Part shown: piece after piece, positions 19,685 through 28,777 of the stretch
How positions within the stretch are numbered: position 1 is the first letter of the stretch
How the letters are laid out: each line of letters begins with the position of its first letter
The notes under the pieces: generated by a model
The model's input: the letters and a program-made list of their open reading frames with translations, nothing else
Told to the model about the DNA's origin: nothing
Databases searched by the model: none
Assembly: GCF_900105395.1 (NCBI RefSeq)
Contig: NZ_LT629775.1
Coordinates: forward strand, 6,227,501 to 6,291,500
DNA from: Streptomyces sp. TLI_053
Lineage (GTDB): Bacteria > Actinomycetota > Actinomycetes > Streptomycetales > Streptomycetaceae
Reading direction: 5' to 3'
Length of the DNA: 64,000 nucleotides
Translations under genes and position numbers: made by a program

Positions 19685-21163
19685 ATGACCACCTTCGTGG
19701 ACCGCGTCGAACTTCATGTCGCCGCGGGCAACGGGGGCCACGGCTGCGCCTCCGTGCACCGCGAGAAGTTCAAGCCGCTCGGCGGCCCGGACGGCGGTAA
19801 CGGCGGGGACGGCGGCAGTGTCGTCCTCACCGTCGACGCGCAGGTCACCACCCTGCTCGAGTACCACCACTCGCCCAAGCGCAAGGCCACCAACGGCAAG
19901 CCCGGCGCCGGCGGCAACCGCACCGGTGCCCTCGGCCAGGACCTCGTGCTCTTCGTGCCGGACGGCACCGTCGTCCTGGACCGGGCCGGCAACGTGCTCG
20001 CCGACCTGGTCGGCCACGGCACCAGCTTCGTCGCCGCCCAGGGCGGCCGCGGCGGCCTCGGCAACGCCGCGCTCGCCTCCGCCCGCCGCAAGGCGCCCGG
20101 CTTCGCGCTGCTCGGCGAGCCCGGCGACGCCCGTGACATCGTCATGGAGCTCAAGTCCGTCGCCGACGTCGCCCTGGTCGGCTACCCGAGCGCCGGCAAG
20201 TCCTCGCTGATCTCCGTGCTCTCCGCCGCGAAGCCGAAGATCGCCGACTACCCCTTCACCACCCTGATCCCCAACCTCGGCGTGGTCACCGCCGGCGACA
20301 CCGTCTACACCATCGCCGACGTCCCCGGCCTCATCCCCGGCGCCAGCCAGGGCCGCGGCCTCGGCCTGGAGTTCCTGCGCCACGTCGAGCGCTGCTCCGT
20401 GCTCGTCCACGTGCTGGACTGCGCCACCCTGGAGCCCGGCCGCGACCCGCTGACCGACCTGGAGACGATCGAGGCCGAGCTCGCCGAGTACGGCGGCCTC
20501 GGCGACCGCCCGCGGCTGGTCGCCCTCAACAAGATCGACGTACCGGACGGCCAGGACATCGCCGACCTGACCCGCGCCTCGCTGGAGGAGCGCGGCTACC
20601 GGGTGTTCGAGGTGTCGGCCGCCTCCCGCAAGGGCCTGCGCGAACTCAGCTTCGCCATGGCGCAGATCGTCGGCGAGGCCCGCGCGGCCAAGCCGCTGGA
20701 GGAGTCCACCCGGATCGTGCTGCGGCCCACGGCCGTCGACGACGAGGGCTTCACCATCACCGAGGAGGACGGCGCCTACCGCATCCGCGGCGTCAAGCCG
20801 GAGCGCTGGGTCCGCCAGACCGACTTCTCCAACGACGAGGCCGTCGGCTACCTCGCCGACCGGCTGGCCCGCCTCGGCGTCGAGGACAAGCTGTGGAAGG
20901 TCGGCGCGCACGAGGGCGACACCGTCATCATCGGCGAGGAGGAGAACGCCGTCGTCTTCGACTGGGAGCCGACCATGGCCGCCGGCGCCGAGATGCTCGG
21001 CCGCCGCGGCGAGGACCACCGCATGGAGACCCAGCGCCCGGCCGTCGACCGCCGGCGCGAGAAGCAGAAGAACCGGGACGCCGCCGAGGCCGAGTACCTC
21101 GCCTTCGAGGCGCTCTCCAGCGGCCGTCAGGCCGCCATCGAGGGCGACGACGAGGACCACTGA
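19685..21163 (+). CDS. obgE: Obg/CgtA GTPase
   Basis: Obg is a ribosome-associated GTPase needed for 50S assembly; in S. coelicolor it also affects aerial mycelium formation. The 492-aa protein has the Gly-rich Obg fold (1-158), the G domain with GYPSAGKS (166-173), DVPG (212-215) and NKID (282-285), the OCT domain (about 345-425) and a charged C-terminal tail. The ATG at 19685 gives MTTFVDRVELHVAAGNGG, the usual start; a longer frame from 19607 would run through the terminator and is rejected. The stop is followed by a 17-bp hairpin. Confidence 0.96.
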   Translation: MTTFVDRVELHVAAGNGGHGCASVHREKFKPLGGPDGGNGGDGGSVVLTVDAQVTTLLEYHHSPKRKATNGKPGAGGNRTGALGQDLVLFVPDGTVVLDRAGNVLADLVGHGTSFVAAQGGRGGLGNAALASARRKAPGFALLGEPGDARDIVMELKSVADVALVGYPSAGKSSLISVLSAAKPKIADYPFTTLIPNLGVVTAGDTVYTIADVPGLIPGASQGRGLGLEFLRHVERCSVLVHVLDCATLEPGRDPLTDLETIEAELAEYGGLGDRPRLVALNKIDVPDGQDIADLTRASLEERGYRVFEVSAASRKGLRELSFAMAQIVGEARAAKPLEESTRIVLRPTAVDDEGFTITEEDGAYRIRGVKPERWVRQTDFSNDEAVGYLADRLARLGVEDKLWKVGAHEGDTVIIGEEENAVVFDWEPTMAAGAEMLGRRGEDHRMETQRPAVDRRREKQKNRDAAEAEYLAFEALSSGRQAAIEGDDEDH

Positions 21164-21182
21164 GTCCCCGCAGCGACCTGCC

Positions 21183-21223
21183 GCGAGCCCCCGCCGCCCC
21201 GTCAACGGGCGGCGGGGGCTCGC
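21183..21223 (+). terminator. Terminator after obg
   Basis: A perfect 17-bp stem (21183-21199 with 21207-21223) has a 7-nt loop and begins 20 nt after the stop codon. Confidence 0.8.
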
Positions 21224-21394
21224 GCGTTGACGGCGCGCCGGGCGGAGCGGGCCCGTCCCGTGCGCCGCCCCGCGCGCCGTCCGGCGGCTGGAACACGGTG
21301 CGGGCCGGCCGGCCCCATCGCGTAGATTGCGGGGGATACGGCCGGGCCCGCGCCCGCGCCGACGACGCACCACACCGGAAGGGCGAGACCCGAG

Positions 21395-22531
21395 ATGAGC
21401 GAGGACGAACTGCGGGCGGAGGTGCTGACCGCCCGGCGCATCGTCGTCAAGGTCGGCTCCTCCTCACTCACCACCGCCGCCGGCGGCATCGACGCCGACC
21501 GGGTGGACGCCCTCGTCGACGCGCTCGCCAAGGTCCGCGCCCGCCCCGACGCCCCCGAGGTGGTGCTCGTCTCCTCCGGCGCCATCGCCGCCGGCCTCTC
21601 CCCGCTCGGACTGGAGCGGCGGCCCAAGGACCTCGCCCGCCAGCAGGCCGCCGCCAGCGTCGGCCAGGGCCTGCTGATCGCCCGCTACACCGCCTCCTTC
21701 GCCCGCTACGGGCTGCGCGTCGGCCAGGTGCTGCTCACCGCCGAGGACGCCAGCCGGCGCGCCCACTACCGCAACGCGTACCGCACCCTGGACCAGCTGC
21801 TGGCGATGGGCGCGATGCCGGTCGTCAACGAGAACGACACCGTCGCCACCGCCGAAATCAAGTTCGGCGACAACGACCGGCTGGCCGCGCTCGTCGCCCA
21901 CCTCGTCCGCGCCGACCTGCTCGTCCTGCTCTCCGACGTCGACGGCCTCTACGACGGCGACCCCGGCCGCCCCGGCAGCAGCCGGATCGCCCGGGTCACC
22001 GGCCCGCACGACCTCGACGGCGTCGAGATCGGCAGCGCCGGGAAGGCGGGCGTCGGCACCGGCGGCATGGTCACCAAGGTCGAGGCCGCCCGGATCGCCA
22101 CCGGCGCCGGCATCCCGGTCGTGCTCACCGCCGCCAGCCACGCCGCCGACGCGCTCGCCGGCCGCCCCACCGGCACCCTGTTCCTGCGCACCGGCAGCCG
22201 GTCCTCCGACCGGATGCTCTGGCTCGCCCACGCCAGCAGCCCGCGCGGCACCCTGCACCTGGACGCCGGGGCCGTCGAGGCCGTGGTCTCCGGCGGCGCC
22301 TCGCTGCTGCCCGCCGGGGTCACCAAGGTCGACGGCGAGTTCGCCGCGGGCGATCCGGTGGACCTTCTTGCCGAAAACGGCAACATCGTGGCGCGCGGAC
22401 TGGTCAACTTTGATGCGAGGGAGTTGCCCCGCCTGCTCGGCCGGTCCACCCGGGACCTGGCCCAGGAGTTCGGCGCCGCCTACGAGCGGGAGGTCGTCCA
22501 CCGCGACGACCTGGTCGTCCTGCGCGGCTGA
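21395..22531 (+). CDS. proB: Glutamate 5-kinase
   Basis: ProB phosphorylates glutamate, the first step of proline synthesis, and is normally feedback-inhibited by proline. The 378-aa protein has an amino-acid-kinase domain (RIVVKVGSSSL near residue 14, VVLVSSGAIAAG near 48, VNENDTVA near 145, FGDNDRLAA near 157) and a C-terminal PUA domain (about 285-370). A TAGATT -10-like box near 21321 would give a leader of about 65 nt. proA, for the next step, lies downstream beyond one small gene. Confidence 0.95.
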   Translation: MSEDELRAEVLTARRIVVKVGSSSLTTAAGGIDADRVDALVDALAKVRARPDAPEVVLVSSGAIAAGLSPLGLERRPKDLARQQAAASVGQGLLIARYTASFARYGLRVGQVLLTAEDASRRAHYRNAYRTLDQLLAMGAMPVVNENDTVATAEIKFGDNDRLAALVAHLVRADLLVLLSDVDGLYDGDPGRPGSSRIARVTGPHDLDGVEIGSAGKAGVGTGGMVTKVEAARIATGAGIPVVLTAASHAADALAGRPTGTLFLRTGSRSSDRMLWLAHASSPRGTLHLDAGAVEAVVSGGASLLPAGVTKVDGEFAAGDPVDLLAENGNIVARGLVNFDARELPRLLGRSTRDLAQEFGAAYEREVVHRDDLVVLRG

Positions 22532-22673
22532 CCCGCCGCCGGACGGCCGGGGACGGGGGCGGCTCCGCGCGGGGGAGCACGCCCGGCCACGGGCGAGGAG
22601 GGGCGCGGTCGGATCCGCGTCGGCCGGGGCCGGCGGGCACGACGACACGACATCGCCGAACAGGAGGCCGCCG

Positions 22674-23195
22674 GTGGAACGCAGGCGCGAGGCAGCGCTG
22701 ACCGGAGGAACCGCGGGCCGACGGCTGACCAGCATCGACGGCGGCGGGGCCCCGGGCCCCGCCGGACCGGCAGGTCCGCCGGAGGGCCCCGGCGCGGTGA
22801 GCCGGCTCCCGACGGAGCGGCGCACCGCGACCGAACCGCCCGCCGCGCCCGACCAGGCCCGGCTCTGGCACGTGGTGCTCAGCGTGGCCGGGCCGGTCAC
22901 CCCGCTGACCGAGCTGCGGACCGGACTCGAGCGGCTGGCGCACGACCACTCGTTCTTCCTGACCGCCCGCTACGCGGCCGACCACGCCGAGATCCGCTAC
23001 TGGGAGCAGGCCCGGGACCTGCACGACGCGGCGGCGATCGCGCTGCGGCTGTGGGGCGAGCACAAGGCGACGGCCAAGCTGCCGCCGTGGGAGATCGTCG
23101 GCCTGGAGGTGGTCGACCGGGCGACCTACCACAAGCGGGTCGCCGAGGGCTTCGCCGGTCCGCCCCCGCAGCTGGGCGGCGTCCACCCGTACTGA
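22674..23195 (+). CDS. Conserved hypothetical protein between proB and proA
   Basis: I do not recognise a named family. The 173-aa product has a disordered Gly/Pro N-terminus (1-60) and a compact C-terminal domain that starts at RLWHVVLSVAGPVTPLTELR and contains the WEQARDLHDAAAIALRLWGEH helix region. The start is decided by AGGAGG at 22662-22667, 6 nt before the GTG at 22674. A later in-frame GTG at 22797 would give 132 aa. Its place inside the proline gene pair hints at a linked role, but there is no catalytic motif to support this. Confidence 0.72.
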   Translation: MERRREAALTGGTAGRRLTSIDGGGAPGPAGPAGPPEGPGAVSRLPTERRTATEPPAAPDQARLWHVVLSVAGPVTPLTELRTGLERLAHDHSFFLTARYAADHAEIRYWEQARDLHDAAAIALRLWGEHKATAKLPPWEIVGLEVVDRATYHKRVAEGFAGPPPQLGGVHPY

Positions 23196-23326
23196 GGGCC
23201 GGGCGGCCGGGGCCGGGGCTGAGGCTGGGCCGGGGGCGGGGCGAGGGCGGGGCAGGCCGGCGCCGAGGGGCCCGGAACGGCGTCTCACCGGGCGAAATGG
23301 GGCGGGGGAGCGGCGCCGGCCTCCAC

Positions 23327-23332
23327 TACCCT
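23327..23332 (+). promoter_or_regulatory. -10 box of proA, leaderless
   Basis: TACCCT is followed by 6 nt and then the ATG at 23339. There is no Shine-Dalgarno sequence in the gap, which fits a leaderless proA transcript independent of proB. Confidence 0.5.
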
Positions 23333-23338
23333 GGGCGC

Positions 23339-24661
23339 ATGAGCAGCGACCCCGCCTCCGCCGACAGCCCCGTTCTCGCCGTAGCGCGCCGAGCCAGGGA
23401 GGCCGCCGCCGCGCTTGCCCCGCTGCCGCGCGCCGCGAAGGACGCCGCGCTGCGGGCGATCGCCGACGCCCTGGTCGCCCGCGCGGCCGAGATCACCGCG
23501 GCCAACGCCGAGGACGTCGAGCGGGCCCGCGCGGCCGGCACCCCCGAGTCGGTGGTCGACCGGCTCACCCTCACCGAGGAGCGGATCGCCGCGATCGCCT
23601 CCGACGTCCGCGACGTGGCCGGCCTGCCCGACCCGGTCGGCGAGGTCGTCCGCGGCTACACCCTGCCGAACGGCCTGGACGTCCGTCAGGTCCGGGTGCC
23701 GCTCGGTGTGGTCGGCATCATCTACGAGGCCCGCCCCAACGTCACCGCCGACGCGGCCGCGCTCTGCCTGAAGTCCGGCAACGCCGTGCTGCTGCGCGGC
23801 TCGGCGTCCGCCTACCGCTCCAACACCGCCCTGGTCGCCGTGCTGCGCGACGCCGTCGCCGGGGCCGGGCTGCCGGCCGACGCGATCCAGCTCGTCCCCG
23901 GCGAGAGCCGGGACTCCGTGCAGGAGCTGATGCGCGCCCGCGGCCTGGTCGACGTGCTCATCCCGCGCGGGGGCGCCTCGCTGATCCGCACCGTCGTCGA
24001 GGGCTCCACCGTGCCCGTCATCGAGACCGGCACCGGCAACTGCCACGTCTACGTGGACGCCGAGGCCGACCTCGCGATGGCCGTCGGCATCCTGCTCAAC
24101 TCCAAGGCCCAGCGGGTCAGCGTCTGCAACTCGGCCGAGACCCTGCTCGTCCACCAGGACATCGCCGACGCCTTCCTGCCGCTCGCGCTCGCCGCGCTCG
24201 CCGGGGCCGGGGTCACCGTGCACGGCGACGAGGCGGTGCTCAAGGCCGCGGAGGGCACCGGTGCCACCGTGCTGCCCGCCACCGACGAGGACTGGGAGGC
24301 CGAGTACCTGTCGTACGACATCGCGGCCGCCGTCGTCCCCTCGCTGGACGCCGCCGTGGCGCACATCCGCCGCTGGACCTCCGGCCACACCGAGGCCATC
24401 GTCACCGGCTCGCAGACCGCGGCCCGCCGCTTCACCAAGCTCGTCGACTCGACCACGGTCGCCGTCAACGCCTCGACCCGCTTCACCGACGGCGGTGAGT
24501 TCGGCTTCGGCGCCGAGATCGGCATCTCCACCCAGAAGCTGCACGCCCGGGGCCCGATGGGCCTGCCCGAGCTGACCAGCACCAAGTACATCGTCACTGG
24601 TGACGGCCATGTCCGGGGCGAGGCGACGCAGACCGTGGGAGGCGCCGGCGACGCCGGCTGA
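23339..24661 (+). CDS. proA: Gamma-glutamyl phosphate reductase
   Basis: ProA reduces glutamyl phosphate to glutamate semialdehyde with NADPH, the second step of proline synthesis. The 440-aa protein carries the aldehyde-dehydrogenase-type active cysteine C263 in RVSVCNSAETLL, plus GIIYEARPNVT (near residue 125) and TGTGNCHVY (near 226), all family hallmarks. The ATG at 23339 is the normal family start and lies 6 nt after a -10 box. The spacer between proB and proA and the private promoter suggest they need not be one operon. Confidence 0.96.
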   Translation: MSSDPASADSPVLAVARRAREAAAALAPLPRAAKDAALRAIADALVARAAEITAANAEDVERARAAGTPESVVDRLTLTEERIAAIASDVRDVAGLPDPVGEVVRGYTLPNGLDVRQVRVPLGVVGIIYEARPNVTADAAALCLKSGNAVLLRGSASAYRSNTALVAVLRDAVAGAGLPADAIQLVPGESRDSVQELMRARGLVDVLIPRGGASLIRTVVEGSTVPVIETGTGNCHVYVDAEADLAMAVGILLNSKAQRVSVCNSAETLLVHQDIADAFLPLALAALAGAGVTVHGDEAVLKAAEGTGATVLPATDEDWEAEYLSYDIAAAVVPSLDAAVAHIRRWTSGHTEAIVTGSQTAARRFTKLVDSTTVAVNASTRFTDGGEFGFGAEIGISTQKLHARGPMGLPELTSTKYIVTGDGHVRGEATQTVGGAGDAG

Positions 24662-24762
24662 ACCGGCCCCGCCCGGGGCCCGGCGAAGCCGCCGTCACAC
24701 GGGTGACGGACCAACTGGCCCGAGCCCCAGACAAATCGCCCGCCCGGTAATACGCTGAATCC

Positions 24763-25350
24763 GTGGCTGACGATGTGGGGGGCTTGCCGTACCCCGACGG
24801 TGCCGACCACGGTGGTGCGGACGACGAGTTCGCCACCGTGGTCTTCGACGAGGCGTTCGTCCGGTCCGCCGCCGTGCACGAGCCGACGGCCAAGGAGCGG
24901 CAGCTCGCCGCCGCCGAGGCCCGTCTCGAGCCGGACGCGGCCGGACCCGGCTGGGGCTTCGAACCCCCGGCCCCGGACGGACTGCCACTGGAGCTGCGCC
25001 CGTACCCGAGCCGGCTCGACGACGACCACCTCTATCCCGATCCGTGGTCCGGCCCCGGCCGGGCCGGCGGACGGCGTTCGCGGCGCTGGCGCCCGGGCGG
25101 ATTCGACCCGATCGGCGCCGGCCGCGGCCGGTACGTCGCCCAGCAGCGCTGGCACCGGCCGGTGGCCTGGGTGCTGGCCGTGATCATGGGCGTGAGCCTG
25201 GTCGCGGTGGCCGTCGCGGCGATCTACCAGGGCGTGGGCGGGGCCGGCGGTGCCCCGCAGCGGCCCGGGTCCGGCAGCAGCAGCGCCGGGGTCGACCCGG
25301 CGCCGCCGCCGGCCGAGCCGTCGCTGGTGGTCACCGGCCCGGCGGGCTGA
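24763..25350 (+). CDS. Single-pass membrane protein with VVFDE motif (twin 1)
   Basis: The 195-aa protein is not in a family I can name. A cytoplasmic N-terminal part carries EFATVVFDEAFVRSA (near residue 26) and then EPTAKER. A membrane helix lies at about 130-153, and a short Pro/Ser-rich outer tail ends the protein. The next gene has the same motif in the same place, so the two are probably ancient duplicates. Translation from GTG 24763 is likely leaderless, because TACGCT lies 6 nt upstream. A role with the nearby M48 protease is possible but unproven. Confidence 0.75.
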   Translation: MADDVGGLPYPDGADHGGADDEFATVVFDEAFVRSAAVHEPTAKERQLAAAEARLEPDAAGPGWGFEPPAPDGLPLELRPYPSRLDDDHLYPDPWSGPGRAGGRRSRRWRPGGFDPIGAGRGRYVAQQRWHRPVAWVLAVIMGVSLVAVAVAAIYQGVGGAGGAPQRPGSGSSSAGVDPAPPPAEPSLVVTGPAG

Positions 25351-25475
25351 GCCACTGCCCGGCGGGCGGGCCGGTCCGGCGCGCCCCGGGGCGGCTGCCG
25401 GTGGTCACGGAGAGCTTCCGGTGATCTGCCGCAGCACCCTCGTGGCGGAGCCGGGGTGCGCCTTACCCTGGTGTC

Positions 25476-26540
25476 ATGGGTGACCCGCGCGAGCCTCCGG
25501 AGGGTGCGCCCGACGGTGGTTCGGGGAACGAGGACGAGTACCGGTCCGTCGTGTTCGACGAATCGTTCGTCCGGGCTGCCCGGATCCAGGAGCTGTCCGC
25601 GCGCGAGCGGCTCTCCGGCTCCTTCGCCCGCGCCACCCGGCCCAAGGTCCGGCTGGGTCCGCTGGGCAGCGTGCCCCGGCAGGCGCTGGCCCTGCTGCTG
25701 GTGATCCTGCTGGCCTTCGGCGCCGCGGTGTACTTCGGTGTCACCTCGCCGACCCGGCCCACCGCCCGGCCCCAGGGCAGCCAGCTGACCGTGAGCCTGG
25801 TGGCGCTGAGCCCGGCCTCGTCGGTCCGTCCGGTGGCCGACCCGGCGAACCCGTTCACGGCCCTGCCACCGGGGTACAGCGACGGCGCGGTCGGGCTGGG
25901 GACGCCCGCCGGGGCGGCCAGCGGCCACTTCTCCCGGGTCGAGGTGACCAAGGCCCTCGACACCGTGCAGCGCTACCTGGTGGCCTCCTCGCTGTCGCCC
26001 GCCGTGCTGGTGCAGGGGGCGACCGCGGAGGTGCGGGCCTTCGTCACGCCCGGTGAGCAGGCCCAGTTCGACGCGAGCGTGCTCCAGCCGACCGACGACC
26101 GGCACCACGCGCTGACCGGCTGGCTGGTCCGCTTCGACCCGGCGCAGGTCGCGCTGGCCGCCGACACCGTGAAGGTGGCGGGGGCGATGCGGATCGACGA
26201 GGCGGACAGCGGCACCCTGCGGATCACCACCGACCACACCTTCGTCTACGCGCTGAAGGCCGCCGGGGCGCCCGCCGGGGCGCCGGTCACCCTGGAGACC
26301 GTGCGGCGGCAGCTGACCTTCGAGTTCGACCGGATCGACCTGGCGGCGGCGCAGCTGCGGCTGGTCGACTCGGTGCTGCAGGCCGGGCCGACGCCGTGCG
26401 ACGGTTCGCTGGCCGGGGCGGTGCAGCCGGTGCTGGCCGGGACGGATCCCGTCGCGCCGCCCAGTGGGCCGACGGCGGTGGACCCGGGCAACCATGCCCG
26501 GCCGGCCTGGCAGGTGTGCGGGGTGCTGGCGGGCGGCTGA
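25476..26540 (+). CDS. Membrane-anchored protein with VVFDE motif (twin 2)
   Basis: The 354-aa protein has a cytoplasmic N-terminus with EYRSVVFDESFVRAA (near residue 22) and ELSARER, a membrane helix at about 69-89 and a large outer domain of about 260 residues containing two cysteines (in TPCDG and WQVCG) that may pair. The N-terminal motif matches the preceding protein almost position for position. The start is leaderless in appearance: TACCCT, 6 nt, ATG. It converges on an M48 protease gene across a 17-bp hairpin. No function can be assigned. Confidence 0.75.
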   Translation: MGDPREPPEGAPDGGSGNEDEYRSVVFDESFVRAARIQELSARERLSGSFARATRPKVRLGPLGSVPRQALALLLVILLAFGAAVYFGVTSPTRPTARPQGSQLTVSLVALSPASSVRPVADPANPFTALPPGYSDGAVGLGTPAGAASGHFSRVEVTKALDTVQRYLVASSLSPAVLVQGATAEVRAFVTPGEQAQFDASVLQPTDDRHHALTGWLVRFDPAQVALAADTVKVAGAMRIDEADSGTLRITTDHTFVYALKAAGAPAGAPVTLETVRRQLTFEFDRIDLAAAQLRLVDSVLQAGPTPCDGSLAGAVQPVLAGTDPVAPPSGPTAVDPGNHARPAWQVCGVLAGG

Positions 26541-26593
26541 GCGCGGTTTCCGGGAGGCCCGGGGAGGCCGGGGAGGCTCAGGGGCCCCGGGAA

Positions 26594-26636
26594 CCCGCGG
26601 CGGCCCCCGGTCGGGGTGACCGGGGGCCGCCGCGGG
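26594..26636. terminator. Bidirectional terminator
   Basis: A perfect 17-bp stem (26594-26610 with 26620-26636) with a 9-nt loop lies between the convergent twin-2 and M48 genes. Confidence 0.8.
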
Positions 26637-26660
26637 CGGGACGCGGGGGCGGGGCGGGGC

Positions 26661-27773
26661 TCAGTTCGTCCCGGACGCGCCGTCGGTGCCGCCGTCGCTG
26701 CCGTTGGTGCCGCTGCCGTTGGTGCTGCCGTTGCTGGAGCCGTTGCCGCCGGCGCGGGCGCCGGTGAACGTGTCGCGGAGCTTGCCGCCGACCGTCGCCG
26801 CACCGCCCGCGACATCGCGGATCAGGCCCATCAGCGGGTCCTTGCTCTCCTTCACCGAGGTCGTGTAGTGGTCGGCCGCCGCCCGCCACTGGTCGCCGAC
26901 CGAGGTGTTCGGGTCGTCGGTGCGGCGCGGGTAGGCGCCGGCCAGGATGGAGCGGTAGTCGTCGCTCTCGGCCCACTTCTTCAGCTGGGCGACCCGGACC
27001 ACCGCGAACGGGTGGCTCTGCGGCAGCACCTGCAGCAGCTTGAGCACGCCGTCGCGCAGGTCGCCGGCCTTCTCGTACTCCTCGGCCTGCTCCAGGAAGG
27101 CGTCCACGTTCATCTCGGCCAGGTTGTGACCGCCGGCCAGCTTCATCAGCGCCCGCATCGAGGCCTGGAGGTCCTGTCCGGCGAGCAGGCCGGCCCGGTC
27201 GCTGGAGAGCTCGGCCTTGCGGAACCACTCCTTGAGCGCGGTGACGATCGCCATGATCGCCAGGTTGCCGAGCGGCACCCAGGCGATCCGGGCGGCGATG
27301 TTGGTGAGGATCATCAGCATGGTCCGGTAGACCGCGTGGCCGGACATCGCGTGACCGACCTCGTGGCCGATCACCGAGCGGAGCTCCTCCTCGTCCAGCA
27401 GCTCGACCAGGCCGCTGGTGACCACGATCACCGGCGTGTCGATGCCGATGCAGAACGCGTTGACCGTCGGGTCCTGGCTGACGTAGAGGTCCGGCACCTT
27501 GTCGAGGTCGAGCACATAAGCCGCGTCGCGCACCATGCCGTGCAGCTCGGGGAACTGCCGCTCGGAGGTCTTCACGGCGGTGGCCAGGAACATCAGCCGG
27601 ATCGAGCGCTCGGAGACCAGGCCGGCGAGCTTCTTCAGGACGTCGTCGAAGCCGGTGAGCTTGCGCAGCGCGACGAGCGCGGAACGGTCCGCCGGGTGCT
27701 CCCAGGCCCGGGTGGAGATCTCCGGGAAGCGCTGACGGCGCCGGCTCGGGGTCTTCGCGATCGGGTCGGTCAT
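26661..27773 (-). CDS. M48-family metalloprotease
   Basis: The 370-aa protein has the zinc motif HEVGH (His137, Glu138, His141) right after a hydrophobic stretch, and a second hydrophobic region (about residues 148-180), as in HtpX-like membrane proteases. ELSSDRAG near residue 193 supplies the third zinc ligand in this family, though the usual Glu-x-x-x-Asp spacing should be checked. The C-terminal 40 residues are Gly/Ser/Asn/Thr-rich and probably disordered. AGGAGG lies about 10 nt before the ATG. It may act in membrane protein quality control. Confidence 0.88.
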   Translation of the reverse strand: MTDPIAKTPSRRRQRFPEISTRAWEHPADRSALVALRKLTGFDDVLKKLAGLVSERSIRLMFLATAVKTSERQFPELHGMVRDAAYVLDLDKVPDLYVSQDPTVNAFCIGIDTPVIVVTSGLVELLDEEELRSVIGHEVGHAMSGHAVYRTMLMILTNIAARIAWVPLGNLAIMAIVTALKEWFRKAELSSDRAGLLAGQDLQASMRALMKLAGGHNLAEMNVDAFLEQAEEYEKAGDLRDGVLKLLQVLPQSHPFAVVRVAQLKKWAESDDYRSILAGAYPRRTDDPNTSVGDQWRAAADHYTTSVKESKDPLMGLIRDVAGGAATVGGKLRDTFTGARAGGNGSSNGSTNGSGTNGSDGGTDGASGTN

Positions 27774-28129
27774 GGTGTGAGTACCTCCTGTCGACGGCGG
27801 CCCCGGCACCCGGCCGGCCCCCGCTGGTCCTTCGCCTGTAACGACTGTCTGTGCAACGTCCGTGGTTGCGTACTCGTCCCCGCGGCCACCCTACGTGTCG
27901 CCGGGAGCCCCGTCCGGGGCCGCCCCGGGTGCCCCCGGGGGGGCCGGTCCCGGCGACCCGGTGGGTGGGTCGAGCCGCCCGGGAGCCTGTCCGGGTGGCC
28001 GTCGGTGCGGCGCGGACGGTGTCCGCGGGGGCGGTGGGCGGCCCCGGTGTGAGGGCGGTTTACCCTGAATGCCCGGGGAAAGCCGGGCCACCTCCGGCCG
28101 CGGCACCGAGCAGTCCGAGGAGCCCGCCG
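27774..28129. other. 356-bp gap between M48 gene and small membrane protein
   Basis: The divergent gap holds promoters for both sides. Visible signals are a -10 box TACCCT at 28061-28066 for the rightward gene and a 6-bp hairpin in its leader (28071-28076 with 28083-28088). An inverted repeat GTTGC/GCAAC lies near 27851-27873 on the protease side. No gene is supported. Confidence 0.5.
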
Positions 28130-28276
28130 ATGTCCACCGCCGCCCTTGTCAGCCTGGCCGCCCCGATCTCCGGGGAGGACGGCCCCGGGCTCTTCCTGCG
28201 GATCATCCTGATCGCCTCCTTCGTCGGCGTCGGCCTGCTCGCCTGGATCCTGCTGCGGGCCGGCCGCAACAACTGA
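28130..28276 (+). CDS. Small single-pass membrane protein (48 aa)
   Basis: The product has a short polar N-terminus and one helix (about residues 21-43) ending in LLRAGRNN, so it is a tiny membrane protein. GAGGAG lies about 7 nt before the ATG and the -10 box TACCCT lies 64 nt upstream, so expression is plausible. A second small membrane protein gene follows after 163 nt. The function is unknown. Confidence 0.65.
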   Translation: MSTAALVSLAAPISGEDGPGLFLRIILIASFVGVGLLAWILLRAGRNN

Positions 28277-28439
28277 CCGACCCCGCGGCGGGGCGTCGCC
28301 GACCGAGGGCTCACGCCGGTTCAGACGTGGTGGGCCGCCGAGCGGTTGCCTCGTAACCCCCCGTACGATGACGGGTGGGCTCTCACCGGCCCGCACGACA
28401 CCCCTGTCCGTCATCCGAGCCGAGAAGGTCCCGCCGACC

Positions 28440-28598
28440 ATGAGCACTGCCGCCGCACTCCCTGTCCTGAACCTTCTCGCCAGCGAGGGCGAGGGGGGCA
28501 ACCACGACAGCCTCAACCCGTACCTCACGGGTGGCGCCGCGTTCTTCGTCCTTCTGCTGCTGCTCTTCATCACCACCCGCTTCAACCGGGACCGCTGA
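28440..28598 (+). CDS. Small single-pass membrane protein (52 aa)
   Basis: The 52-aa product has a helix at about residues 30-46 (FFVLLLLLFITTRF) and a charged end, FNRDR. Gly/Asn-rich NPYLTGG precedes the helix. GAGAAGG about 11 nt upstream supports the ATG. A Streptomyces gene of this kind sits just before nadD. It could be a regulator of a larger membrane complex, but nothing in the sequence says which one. Confidence 0.65.
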   Translation: MSTAAALPVLNLLASEGEGGNHDSLNPYLTGGAAFFVLLLLLFITTRFNRDR

Positions 28599-28777
28599 CC
28601 CGGGCGGCGCCGACCCGAGCGGTGCCGAGGCGCCGACCCGGGCGGTGCCGGCCCGCACGACGGTGACCCGAACGACGGTGGCCGGCCGACGGTGGCCCGG
28701 GGTGCGCGACTGCCCCCGGGACGCCCGGCACCCGGCCGTTCCCGCACCGTAACGGGCGTCGCGTAAGGTGTGGCGCC

